Source of the DNA: Sambucus nigra
Lineage: Eukaryota > Streptophyta > Magnoliopsida > Dipsacales > Adoxaceae
Assembly (NCBI GenBank): GCA_949130495.1
Contig: OX422208.1
Location: 397,132,561-397,196,560, forward strand
Reading direction: 5' to 3'
Length of the DNA stretch: 64,000 nt
Shown here: one piece after another, positions 47,668 through 60,095 of the stretch
How positions within the stretch are numbered: position 1 is the first letter of the stretch
Layout of the letters: the number at the start of each line of letters is the position of its first letter
Notes under the pieces: generated by a model
Seen by the model: only the letters and a program-made list of their open reading frames with translations
Databases searched by the model: none
What the model was told of the DNA's origin: nothing
Translations under genes and position numbers: made by a program

Positions 47668-48925
47668 CATTAGTTCCGTGCGAGGTGTTCATGCCTCCTA
47701 CAGGGTCATTTGTGGGTTGGTTTGGGTTTTCACCCTTTAACGGCCTGTTTTCAAGTCCAAGTGTGTTTTTTGCAAATTATCATCATACTCTCAAATCGGG
47801 AGACCCGAGACTACATGGTCAGTTCCTAGAAGTTACATTGGTCCCGTGCGAGGTGTTCATTCCTCCTATGGGGTCATTTGGGGGTTAATTTGGGTTTTAT
47901 CTCTTTAACGGCCTATTTTCAAGTCTAAGTGTGATTTTTGCAAATTATCATCATACTCTCAAACCGGGAGACTCGAGACTACGCGGTCAGTTCCTACAAG
48001 TTACATTGGTCCCGTGCGACATGTTCATGCCTCCTACGGGGTCGTTTGGGGGCTGGTTTGGGTTTTCACCCTTTAACGGCCTGTTTTCAAGTCTAAGTGT
48101 GATTTTTACAAATTATCATCATACTCTCGAACCGGGAGACCCGGGACTACGTGGTCAGTTCCTACAAGTTAAATTGGTCCCGTGCGAGGTGTTCGTGCCT
48201 CCTACGGGATCGTTTGGGGGGTGGTTTAGTTTTCACCCTTTAATGGCTTGTTTTCAATTCTAAGTGTGATTTTTTAAAATTATCATCATACTCTCAAACC
48301 GGCAGACCCGGGACTACGTGATTAGTTCCTACAAGTTACATTGGTTCCGTGCGAGGTGTTCGTGCCTCCTACGGGGTCGTTTGTGGGCTAGTTTGGGTTT
48401 TCACCCTTTAACGGACGATTTGCATGTCTTAATTGTGATTTTGGAAAATTATCATCATACCCTCGAACCGGGAGACCCGGGAGTACGCAATCAGTACCTA
48501 CAAGTTACATTGGTCCCGTAAGAGGTGTTCGTGCCTTCTACGGGGTCGTTTGGGGGCTGGTTTTGATTTTCACCCTTTAACGGGCTGTTTAGAGTCACAG
48601 TGTGATTTTTGCAAATTATCATCATACACTCGAAACGGGAGACCCGGGACTACGCGGTCAGTTCCTACAAGTTACATTGGTCCCGTACGAGGTGTTCGTG
48701 CCTCCTACGGGGTCGTTTGGGGGTTGGTTTGGGTTTTCATTCTTTAACAGTTTGTTTTCAAGTCTATGTGTGATTTCTGCAAATTATTGTCATACTCTCC
48801 AACCGAGAGACCCGGGACTACGCGGTCAGTTCCAACAAGTTACATTGGTCCTGTGCGAGGTGTTCGTGCCTCCTACAGGGGAGCTGGTTTGAGTTTTCAC
48901 CCTTTAACGGCTTGTTTTCAAGTCT
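47668..48925 (+). repeat. Block repeated from 43985-45240 (3,683-bp offset), right copy
   Basis: Second copy. Private changes include CCGTAAGAGGTG near 48517, GGACGATTTGCATGTC near 48411 and TTTTCATTCTTTAAC near 48734. The stretch between the 670-bp doublet and this block (47240-47668) is ordinary satellite of the TTCAAATCTATG and CCCACGAGG types. Confidence 0.78.
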
Positions 48926-49029
48926 AAGTGTGATCTTTGCTAATTATCATCATACCCTTGAATTGGGAGACCCGGGACTACGTGGTCAGTTCCTACAAGG
49001 TACATTGGTCTCGTGCGAGGTGTTCGTGC

Positions 49030-49930
49030 CTCCTACGGGATCGTTTGGGGGCTGGTTTGGGTTTTCACCCTTTAATGGCTTGTTTTCTATTCTAAGTGTG
49101 ATTTTTGCAAATTATCATCATACTCTCAAACCGGGAGACCCGGGACTACGCGATCAGTTCCTACAAGTTACATTAGTTCCGTGCGAGGTGTTCGTGCCTT
49201 CTACGGGGTCGTTTGGGGGCTAGTTTGGGTTTTCACCCTTTAACGGGCGGTTTTCAAGTCTTAAGTGTGATTTTGGCAAATTATCGTCATACCCTCGAAC
49301 TGGGAGACCCGGGAGAACACAGTCAGTACATACAAGCTACATTGGTGCCGTGCGAGGTGTTCGTGCCTCCTACGGGGTCCTTTGGGGGCTGGTTTGGATT
49401 TCCACCCTTTAACGGGCTGTTTAGAGTCTCAGTGTGATTTTTGCAAATTATCGTCATACACTCAAATTGGGAGTCCCGGGACTATGCGGTCAGTTCCTAC
49501 AAGTTACATTGGTCCCGTGTGAGGTGTTCGTGCCTCCTACGGGGTCGTTTGGGGGTTGGTTTGGGTTTTCACCTTTTAACGGTTTGTTTTCAAGTCTATT
49601 TGTGATTTTTGCAAATTATCATCATACTCTCCAACCGAGAGACCCGGGACTACGCGGTCAGTTCCAACAAGTTACATTGGTTCCGTGAGAGGAGTTCGTG
49701 CCTCCTACGGGGGAGTTGGTTTGAGTTTTCACGCTTTAACGACCTATTTTCTAGTGTATGTCTGATTTTTGCAAATTATCGTCATTCTCTCCAACCGAGA
49801 GACCCGGGACAATGCTGTCAGTTCCTAAAAATTACATTGGTCCCGTGCGAGGTGTTCGTGCCTGCTATGGGGTCGTTTGGGGGCTGGTTTGGGAATTCAC
49901 CCTTTAACGGGCTGTTTTCAAGTCTAAATG
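49030..49930 (+). repeat. Block repeated at the right end of the window, left copy
   Basis: About five monomers recur at 63121-64000, 14.09 kb away. Striking shared private variants include GGGAGAACACAGTCAG, TACATACAAGCTACATTGG, GGGTCCTT, GTGAGAGGAGTTCGTG, ACGCTTTAACGACC and TAGTGTATGTCTGATTTTT. So many rare variants in common, at this distance, point to a recent or conserved long-range duplication. Diverged relatives of its last part lie near 51380 and 55580. Confidence 0.88.
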
Positions 49931-52900
49931 TGATTTTTGTAAATTATCATCATGCACTCCAACTGGGAGACCCGGGACTACGCGGTCAGTTCCAACAAGT
50001 TACATTGGTCCCGTGCAAGGTGTTCATGCCTCCTACGGGGACGTTTGGGAGTTGGTTTGGGTTTTCACCCCTTAACGGGTTGTTTTCAAGTCTATGTGTG
50101 ATTTTTCCAAATTATCATCATACTCTCCAACCAAGAGACCCGGGACTATGCGGTCAGTTCCTACAAGTTACATTGGTTCCGTCCGAGATGTTCATGCCTC
50201 CTACGGGGTTGTTTGGGGGTTGGTTTGGGTTTTCACACTTTAACGGCCTGTTTTCAAGTCTAAGTGTGATTTTTGCAAATTATCGTCATACTCTCAAACA
50301 TGGAGACCCGAGACTACACGGTCAGTTCCTACAAATTACATTGGTCCCGTGCGAGGTGTTCGTTCCTCCTACGGGGTCATTTGGGGGATAAATTGGGTTT
50401 TAACCCTTTTACGGCCTGTTTTCAAGTCTAAGTGGGATTTTTGCAAATTATCATCATACTCTCAAACTGGGAGACTCGAGACTACGCGGTCAGTTCCTAC
50501 AAGTTACATTGGTCCCATGCAAGGTGTTCATGCCTCCTACGGGGTCATTTGGGTGCTGGTTTGGGGTTTCACCCTTTAACGGCCTGTTTTCAAGTCGAAG
50601 TGTGAGTTTTGCAAATTATCGTCATACTCTCGAATCGAGAGACCTGGGACTATGTGGTCAGTTCCTACAAGTTACATTGTCCCGTACGAGGTGTTTGTAC
50701 CTCCTACGGGATCGTTTGGGGGCTGGTTTGGGTTTTCACCCTTTAATGGCTTATTTTCAATTCTAAGTGTGATTTTTGCAAATTATCATCATACTCTCAA
50801 ACTGGGAGACCCGGGACTACGCGGTCAGCTCCTATAAGTTACATTGGTCCCGTGTGAGGTGTTCGTGCCTCCTACGGGGTCGTTTGGGGGCTGGTTTGGG
50901 TTTTCAACCTTTAACGGTCTGTTTTCAAGACTAAGTGTATTTTTGCAAATTATCATCATACTCTCGAACCGGGAGACCCGGGACTATGCGATCAATTCCA
51001 ACAAGTTACATTGGTCTCGTGCGAGGTGTTCGGCCCTCCCGCGAGGTCGTTTGGGGGCTGGTTTGAGTTTTCACCCTTTAACGAGATGTTTTCAAGTCTA
51101 AGTGTAATGTTTACAAATTATCATCATACTCTCGAACCGGGAGACCCGAGACTACGTGGTCAGTTCCAACAAGTTACATTGGTCCCGTGCGAGGTGTTTG
51201 TGCCTCCTACGGGGTCGTTTGGAGGTTGGTTGGGTTTTCACCCTTTAACGGGCTTTTTTCAAGTCAAAGTGTAATTTTTGCAAATTATCGTCATACTCTC
51301 GAACCGGGAGACCCGAGACTATGCGGTCAGTTCCAACAAGTTACATTGGTCCCGTGCGAGGAGTTCGTGCCTCCTACGGGGGAGCTTGTTTGAGTTTTCA
51401 CCCTTTAACGACCAGTTTTCAAGTCTATGTGTGATTTTTGCAAATTATCATCATACTCTCCAACCGAGAGATCCGGGACTACGCTGTCAGTTCCTAAAAA
51501 TTACATTGGTCCCGTGCGAGGTGTTCGTTCCTGCTACGGGGTCGTTTGGGGGCTGGTTTGGGATTTCACCCTTTAACGGACTGTTTTCAAGTCTAAGTGT
51601 GATTTTTGCAAATTATCATAGTATTCTCAAACTAGGAGACCCGGGACTACGCGATCAGTTCCTAAAAGTTACATTCGTCCCGTGCGAGGTGTTCGTGCCT
51701 CCCAAGTGGTCATTTGGGGGCTGGTTTGAGTTTTCACCCTTTAACGGGTTGTTTGCATGTCTGCAGTGTGATTTTGGCAAATTATCATCATACTCTCAAA
51801 CCGGGAGACCCGGGACTACGCGGTCAGTTCCTACAAGTTATATTGGACCCTTGCGAGTTATTCGTGCCTCCTACAGGGTCGTTTGGGAGCTGGTTTGAGT
51901 TTTCCCCCTTTAACGGCCTATTTTCAAGTCTAAGTTTGATCTTTGCAAATTATCTTCATACCCTCGAACCGGGAGACCCAAGACTACGCGGACAGTTCCT
52001 ACAAGTTACATTGGTCCCGTGCGAGGTGTTCGTGCCTCCTACGGGGTCGTTTGGGGGCTGGTTTGGGTTTTCACCCTTTAACGGGCTCTTTCAAGTCTAA
52101 GTGTGAATTTGTAAAATTATCGTCATTCTCTCAAACCGAGAGACCCGGGACTCTGCAATTAGTTCCTACGAGTTGCATTGGTCCCGTACGAGGTGTTCGT
52201 GCCTCCTATAGGGTCGTTCAGGGGTTGGTTTGGTTTTTACCCTTTAATGGGCTATTTTGAAGTCTAAGTGTGATTTTTGCATATTATCGCCATACTCTCG
52301 AACCGGGAGACCCAAGCCTATGCGGTTAGTTCCTACAAGTTACATTTGTCCCGTATGAGGTGTTCGTGCCTCCTACGCGGTCGTTTGGGGGCTGATTTGG
52401 GTTTTCACCCTTTAACAGCCTCCTTTCAAGTCTTAGTGTGATTTTTGCAAATTATCATCATACTCTCAAACCGTGAGACCCAGGACTACGCGTTGAGTTC
52501 CTATGAGTTACATTGTTCCCGTGCGAGGTGTTCGTGCCTCTTATGGGGTCGTTTGGGGGCTGGTTTGGGTTTTCACCCATTAACGGCCTGTTTTCAAGTT
52601 TAAGTGTGACTTTTGCAAATTGTCATCATACTCTCGAACCGAGAGACCCGGGACTACGCGGTCTGTTCCTACAAGTTACATTGGTCCCGTGCCAGGTGTT
52701 CATGCCTCCTACGGGGTCGTTTGGGGGCTGGTTTGGGTTTTCACCCTTTATCGGCCTGCTTCCAAGTCTAAGTGTGATTTTTGCAAATTAGCGTCATACT
52801 CTCAAACTGGGAGACCCGAGACTACGCGGTCAGTTCCTACAAGTTACATTGGTCCCGTGCGAGGTGTTCGTGCCTCCTACTGGGTCGTTTGGGGGCTGGT

Positions 52901-55900
52901 TTGGGTTTTCACCCTTTAACGGCATGTTTTCAAGTCTAAGTGTGATTTTTGCAAATTATCGTCATACTCTCAAACCGGGAGACCCGAGACAACGCGGTCA
53001 GTTCCTACAAGTTCCAATGGTCCCATGCGAGGTGTTCGTGCCTCCTACGGGGTCATTTGGAGGCTAGTTTGAGTTCTCACCCTTTAACGGCATGTTTTCA
53101 AGTCTATGTGTGATTTTTATAAATTATCATCATACTCTTGAATCGGGAGAGTCAGGACTGTGCGGTCAATTCCTACAAGTTACATTGGTCCTGTGAGAGG
53201 TGTTCATGCCACCTACGGGGTCGTTTTGGGGTTGGTTTGGGTTTTCACCCTTTAGCGGCCTATTTTCAATTCTAAGTGTGAATTTTGCAAATTATCATCA
53301 TACTCTCAAACTAGGAGAGCCGAAACTATACGATAGTTCCTACAAGTTACATCGGTCCCATACGAGGTGTTCGTGCCTCCTACGGGGTCGTTTGTGGGCT
53401 GGTTTGGATTTTCACCCTTTAACGGCCTGCTTTCAAGTCTAAGAGTGATCTTTGCCAATTATTATCATACCCTCGAACCGAGAGACTCGGGACTATGCGG
53501 ACAGTTCCTACAAGTTACATTGGTCCCGTGGGAGGTGTTCGTGCCTCCTAAGGGGTCGTTTGGGGGCTAGTTTGGGTTTTCACCATTTAACGGGTTGTTT
53601 CAAGTCTAAGTGTGATTTTTGCAAATTATCATCATACTCTCACACCGGGAGACCCGAGACTATGCGGTCAGTTCCTAAAAGTTACATTGGTCTCGTGCGA
53701 GGTTTACGTGCCTCCTACAGGGTCGTTAGGTGGTTGGTTTGGGTTTTCACCCTTTAACGGCCTATTTTCAATTCTAAGTGTGATTTTTGCAAATTATCAT
53801 CATACTCTCAAACCGGGAGACCCGAAACTATGAGGTCAGTTCCTACAAGTTACATTGGTCTCGTGCGAGGTGTTCGTGCCTCCTACGGGGTCGTTTGGGG
53901 ACTGGTTTGGGTTTTCACCCTTTAATGGCCTGTTTTCAATTCTAAGTTTGATTTTTGAAAATTATCATCATATTCTCAAATCAGGAGACCCGGGACTATG
54001 CTGTCAGTTCCTACAAGTTACATTGGTCCCGTGCGAGGTGTTCCTGCCTCCTACGGGGTCGTTTGGGGGTTGGTTTGGATTTTTATCCTTTAACGGACTG
54101 TTTCTAGTCTAAGTGTGATTTTTAAAAATTATCTTCATTCTCTCCAACTGGGAGACCCGGGACTACACGGTCAGTTTCTACAAGTTACATTGGTCACGTG
54201 CGAGGTGTTCGTGCCTCCTACGGGGTCGTTTGGGGAATAATTTGGGTTTTCACCCTTTAACGGGCTGCTTTCAAGTCTATGTGTGATTTTTGCAAATTAT
54301 CGTCATACTCTCCAACCGGGAGACTCGAGACTACACGGTCAATTCCTAATACTTACAATGGTCTCGTGCGAGGTGTTCGTGCCTCCTACGGGGTCATTTG
54401 GGGGCTGGTTTGGGTTTCACCCTTTAACGGATTATTTTTAAGACTAAGTGTGATCATTGCAAATTATCGTCATACCCTCGAATCGGGAGACCCGAGACTA
54501 TGAGATAAGTACCAACAAGTTACATCGGTCCCGTGCGAGGTGTTCGTGACTCTTACATGCTCGTTTTGGGGCTCGTTTGGATTTTCACCCTTTAACGACC
54601 TATTTTCAAGTCTAAGTGTGATATTTGCAAAACATCGTCATACTCTCGAACCGGGAGTCTCGGGACTACGTGGTCAGTTCCTAAAAGTTACATTGGTCCC
54701 GTCCGAGGTGTTCGTGCCTCCTACGGGGTCGTTTGAGGGATGGTTTGGGTTTTCACCCTTTAACGGGTTGGTTTTGATTTTCACCCTTTAACGTGCTGTT
54801 TAGAGTCAAAGTGTGATTTGTGCAAATTATCATCATACACTCGAACCGGGAGACCCGGGACTACGCGGTCAGTTCCTACAAGTTACATTGGTCCCGTACG
54901 AAGTGTTCGTGCCTCCTACGGGGTCGTTTGGGGGCTGGTTTGGGTTTTCACCCTTTAATGGCTTGTTTTCAATTCTAAGTGTGATTTTTGCAAATTATCA
55001 TCATACTCTCAAACCGGGAGACCCGGGACTACACGATCAGTTCCTACAAGTTACATTGGTTCCGTACGAGGTGTTCGTGCCTTCTACAGGGTCGTTTGGG
55101 GGCTAGTTTAGGTTTTCACTCTTTAAGGGGTTGTTTTCAAGTCTTAAGTGTGATTTTGGCAAATTATCATCATACCCTCGAACCGGGAGACCCGGGAGTA
55201 CGCAGTCAGTGCCTACAAGTTACATTGGTCCCGTACGAGGTGTTCGTGCTTCCTACGGGGTCGTTTGGGGGCTGGTTTGGATTTTCACCCTTTATCGGGC
55301 TATTTAGAGTCTCAGTTTGATTTTTGCAAATTATCGTCATACACTCCAACCGGGAGACCCTGGACTACGCGGCCAGTTCCTACAAGTTACATTGGTCCCG
55401 TGCGAGGTGTTCGTGCCTCCTACAGGGGAGTTGGTTTGGGTTTTCACCCTTTAACGGCCTGTTTTCAAGTCTAACTGTGATTTTTGCAAATTATCATCAT
55501 ACTCTCGAACCGGGAGACACAAGACTACGCGGTCAGTTCCAACAAGTTACATTGGTCCCGTACGAGGTGTTCGTGCCTCCTACGGGGGAGCTGGTTTGAG
55601 TTTTCACCCTTTAACGACCTGTTTTCAAGTCTATGTGTGATTTTTACAAATTATCGTCATTCTCTCCAACCGAGAGACCCGAGACTACGCTGTCAGTTCC
55701 TAAAAATTACCTTGGTCCTGTGCGAGGTGTTCGTGCCTGCTACGAGGTCGTTTTTGGGCTGCTTTGGGATTTCACCCTTTAACGGGCTGTTTTTAAGTCT
55801 AAGTGTGATTTTTGCAAATTATCATCATACTCTCAAACCAGGAGACCCGGGACTACGCGATCAGTTCCTACAAGTTACATTGGTCCCGTGTGAGGTGTTC

Positions 55901-58071
55901 ATGCGTCCTACGGGGACGGTTGGGGGCTGGTTTGGGTTTTCACCCTTTAACGGGCTGTTTTCAAGTCTGTAGTGTGATTTTTGGAAATTATCATCATACT
56001 CTCGAATCGAGAGAGCCAAGACTATGTGGTCAGTTCCTACAAGTTACATTGGACCCGTGCTAGGTGTTCGTGCCTCCTACAGGGTCGTTTGGGAGCTGGT
56101 TTGAGTTTTTGCCCTCTAACGGCGAATTTTCAAGTCTAAGTGTGATCTTTGCAAATTATCGTCATTCTCTCAAACCGAGAGACCCGGGATAACTCGATCA
56201 TTTCCTACGAGTTGCATTGGTCCCGTGCGAGGTGGTCATGCCTCCTACAGGGTCGTTTGGGGGCTGGTTTGGGTTTTCACCCTTTAACGGGTTGTTTTCA
56301 TGTCTAAGTGTGATTTTTGAAAATTATCGCCATACTCTCAAACCTGGAGACCCGGGACTATGCGATTAGTTCCTACAAGTTACATTTGTCCCGTACGAGG
56401 TGTTTGTGCCTCCTACGGGGTCGTTTGGGGGTTGATTTAGGTTTTCACCCTTTAACGGCCTGGTTTCAAGTCTAAGTGTGATTTTTGGAAATTATCATCA
56501 TACTCTCGAACCGGGAGACCCGGGACTATGCGATTAGTTCCTACAAGTTACATTGGTCCCGTGCGAGGTGTTCGTGCCTCCTATGGGGTCATTTTGGGGT
56601 TGGTTTCGGTTTTCACCATTTATCGGCCTGTTTCCAAGTCTAAGTGTGATTTTCAAAGAATAGCGTCATACTTTCAAACCGGGAGACCCAATACTACGCG
56701 GTCAGTTCCTACAAGTTACATTGGTTCCGTGCGAGGTGTTCGTGCCTCCTACGGGGTCGTTTGGGGGCTGGTTTGGGTTTTCACCCTTTAATGGGTGGTT
56801 TTCAAGTCTAAGTGTGATTTTTGCAAATTATCGTCATACTCTCCAACCGGGAGACTCGGGACTACGCAGTCAATTCCTACAAGTAACATTGGTCCCGTGC
56901 GAGGTGTTCATGCCACCTACGGGGTCGTTTGGGGGTTGGTTTGGGGTTTCACCCTTTAGCGGATTGTTTTCAATTCTCTGTGTGATTTTAGCAAATTATC
57001 GTCATACTCTCAAACCGGGAGAGCCGAGACTATACGGTCAGTTCCTACAAGTAACATTGGTCCCGTGCGAGGTGTTCGTACCTCCTATGGGGTCGTTAGG
57101 GGGCTAGTTTGGGTTTTTACCCTTTAATGGCCTATTTTTAAGTCTAAGTGTGATTTTTGCAAATTATCGTTATACTCTAAAACCGGGAGACCCGAGACTA
57201 CGCGGTCAGTTCCTACAAGTTACATTGGTCTCGTGCGAGGTGTACGTGCCTCCTACGGGGTCGTTTGGGAGCTGGTTTGGGTTTTCACCCTTTAACGGCC
57301 TATTTTCCATTCTAAGTGTGGTTTTCGCAAATTATCATCATACTCTCAAACCGGGAGAACCGAGACTATGCGGTGAGTTCCTACAAGTTACATTGGTCAC
57401 GTTCGAGGTGTTCGTGCCTCCTACGGGGTCGTTTGGGGAATAGTTTGGGTTTTCACCCTTTAACGGACTGCTTTCAAGTCTATGTGTGATTTTTGCAAAT
57501 TGTCGTCATACTCTCAAATCGGGAGACCCGGGACTACGCTGTCAATTCCTAATAATTACATTGGTCCCGTACGAGGTGTTCGTGCCTCCTACGGGGTCGT
57601 TTGGGTGCTGGTTTCGGTTTCACCCTTTAACGGGCTGTTTTCAAGTCTAAGTGTGATTTTTCCAAATTATCATCATACTCTCGAACCAGGAGACCCGGGA
57701 CTACGCGATCAGTTCCTACAAGTTACATTGGTCCCGTACGAGGTGTTCGTGCCTCCTATAGGGTCGTTTGGGGGCTGATTTGGGTTTTCACCCTTTAACG
57801 GCCTGCTTTCAAGTATAAGTGTGATTTTTACAAATAATCATCATACTTTCAAACCGAGAGACCCGGGACAACGCGATCAGTTCCTAAAAGTCACATTGGT
57901 CCCGTGCGAGGTGTTCGTGGATCCTACGGGGTTGGTTTGGGGGTTGGTTTGGGTTTTCACCCTTTAACGGGTTGTTTTCAAGTCTGTAGTGTGATTTTTG
58001 CAAATTATCTTCATCCTCTCGAAAAAGGAGACTCGGGACTACGGGGTCAGTTCCAACAAGTTACATTGGAC
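49930..58071 (+). repeat. Diverged, low-order satellite zone with an old ~3.9-4.0 kb echo
   Basis: About 48 monomers without close tandem duplicates and with an above-average load of small indels: ACATTGTCCCG near 50675, GTGTATTTTTGC near 50935, TATACGATAGTTCC near 53325, and TTTCAAAGAATAGCG near 56651. Around 52.1-53.3 kb and 56.15-57.0 kb the same unusual types occur in the same order: CATTCTCTCAAACCGAG, TACGAGTTGCATTGG, TTTATCGGCCTG, TAGCGTCATAC and CATGCCACCTACGG. The offset shortens from about 4,040 to 3,870 bp. Nothing other than satellite was seen. Confidence 0.78.
54742..54798 (+). repeat. 28-bp internal duplication inside one monomer
   Basis: The segment from GGTTTGGGTTTTCACCC to ACGGGTT is followed at once by a second version, GGTTTTGATTTTCACCC to ACGTGCT, 28 bp later. 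The monomer is therefore 28 bp too long. The two versions are of different monomer types (TTTGGG and TTTTGA), so the event joined two different monomers out of register, as in an unequal exchange. The junction lies at the short repeated GGGTTGG / GGATGG sequence. Confidence 0.9.
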
Positions 58072-58742
58072 CCGTGCGAGGTGTTCGTGCCTCCTACGGG
58101 GTTGTTTGGGAGCTGGTTTGAGTTTCACCCTTTAACGGCCAGTTTTCAAGTCTAACTGTGATCTTTGCAAATTATTGTCATACCCTCAAACCGGGAGACC
58201 CGGGACTACGTGGACAGTTCCAAAAAGTTACATTTGTCCCGTGCGAGGTGTTCGAGCCTCCTACGGGGTCGTTTCGGGGTTGGTTTGGGTTTTCAACTTT
58301 TAACATGTTGTTTTAAGTCTAAGTGTGATTTTTGCAAATTAAAATCATACTCTCCAACTGGGAGACCCGGGACTACGCGGTGAGTTCCTACAAGTTACAT
58401 TGGTCCCGTGCGAGGTGTTCATGCCTCCTATGGGGTCGTTTGGGGGTTGGTTTGGGTTTTCACCCTTAAACGGGTTGTTTTCAAGTCTAAGTTTGATTTT
58501 TGCAAATTATCATCATACTCTCAAATCGGGAGACCCGGGACTATGTGGTCAGTTCCTGCAAGTTACATTGGTCACGTGCGAGGTGTTCGTGCCTCCTACG
58601 GGGTCGATTGGGGGTTGGTTTGGGTTTTCACCCTTTAACGGGCTGTTTTCAAGTCTGCAGTGTGATTTTTGCAAATTATCGTCATACTCTCGAACTTAGA
58701 GACCCGAGACTATGCGGTCAGTTCCAACATGTTACATTGGTC
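58072..58742 (+). repeat. 4-mer HOR unit (671 bp), copy 1
   Basis: Four monomers, repeated directly at offset 671 bp. Marks are GGGGTTGTTTGGGAGC, TTTGAGTTTCACCC (-1 bp), GTGGACAGTTCCAAAAAG, TTTCAACTTTTAAC, TTGTTTTAAGTC, GGTGAGTTCC, CAGTTCCTGCAAG, GGGGTCGATTG, and GTCTGCAGTGTG (+1 bp). Confidence 0.88.
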
Positions 58743-59413
58743 CCGTGCGAGGTGTTTGTGTTTCCTACGGGGTTGTTTGGGAGCTGGTTTGAGTTTCACC
58801 CTTTAACGGCTGGTTTTCAAGTCTAACTGTGATCTTTGCAAATTATTGTCATACCCTCAAACCGGGAGACCCGAGACTACGTGGACAGTTCCAAAAAGTT
58901 ACATTTGTCCCGTGCGAGGTGTTTGAGCCTCCTACGGGGTCGTTTCGGGGTTGGTTTGGGTTTTCAACTTTTAACGTGTTGTTTTAAGTCTAAGTGTGAT
59001 TTTTTCAAATTATAATCATACTTTCCAACTGGGAGACCTAGGACTACGTGGTGAGTTCCTACAAGTTACATTGGTCCCGTGCGAGGTGTTCATGCCTCCT
59101 ACGGGGTCGTTTGGGGGTTGGTTTGGGTTTTCACCCTTAAACGGGATGTTTTCAAGTCTAAGTGTGATTTTTGCAAATTATCATCATACTCTCAAACCGG
59201 GAGACCCGGGACTATGTGGTCAGTTCCTGCAAGTTACATTGGTCACGTGCGAGGTGTTCGTGCCTCCTACGGGGTCGATTGAGGGTTGGTTTGGGTTTTC
59301 ACCCTTTAACGGGCTGTTTTCAAGTCTGCAGTGTGATTTTTGCAAATTATCGTCATACTCTCGAACTTAGAGACCCGAGACTATGCGGTCAGTTCCAACA
59401 TGTTACATTGGTC
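58743..59413 (+). repeat. 4-mer HOR unit (671 bp), copy 2
   Basis: Direct copy of the previous 671 bp with few changes: TTTAACGTGTTG near 58971 against TTTAACATGTTG, GGAGACCTAGGAC near 59031, GATTGAGGG near 59277. It ends near 59413, where the monomer resumes the common GCCTCCTACGGGGTCG type. The GTCTGCAGTGTG plus CTCGAACTTAGAG monomer ends both copies. Confidence 0.88.
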
Positions 59414-60095
59414 CCGTGCGAGGTGTTTGTGCCTCCTACGGGGTCGTTTGGGAGTTGGTTTGAGTTTTAACCCTTTAACGGCCTATTTTCAAATCTAAGT
59501 GTGAGTTTTGCAAATTATCGTCATACTCTTGAACCGGGAGACCCGAGACTACGCGATCAGTTCCTATAAGTTACATTGGTCACGTGCGAGGTGTTCGTGC
59601 CTCCTACAGGGTCGTTTAGAGGAAGGTTTGAGTTTTCACCCTTTAACAGCTTGTTTTCAAGTCTAAGTGTGACTTTGCAAATTATCATCATACTCTCGAA
59701 TCAGGAGACCTGGGACTACGCGGTCAGTTCCTACAAGTTCCATTAGTCCCGTGCGTGGTGTTCGTGCCTCCTACGGGGTCGTTTGGGGGCTGGTTTGGGT
59801 TTCACCCTTTAACGGGCTGTTTTTAAGTCTAAGTGTGATTTTTGCAAATTATCATCGTACTCTCGAACCAGGAGACCCGGGACTACGCGATCAGTTCCTA
59901 TAAGTTACATTGGTCCCGTGCGAGGTGTTCATGCCTCCTACGAGGTCGTTTGGGGGTTGGTTTGGGTTTTCACCCTTTAACGGCCTGTTTTCAAGTCTAA
60001 GTGTGATTTTTGCAAATTATCAACATACTCTCAAACTGGGAGTGTCGAGACTATACGGTCAGTTCCTACAAGTTACATTGGTCCCATGCGAGGTG
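59414..60095 (+). repeat. Link monomers between two HORs
   Basis: About four ordinary monomers. They include a GGTCGTTTAGAGGAAGG variant near 59609 with GTGTGACTTTGC (-2 bp) near 59666, followed by a TTCCATTAGTCCCGTGCGTGG monomer near 59738. The same three-variant series appears again inside each 1,509-bp unit at about 60955-61110 and 62463-62610. This stretch is therefore likely a remnant of an additional, partial unit. Confidence 0.72.
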
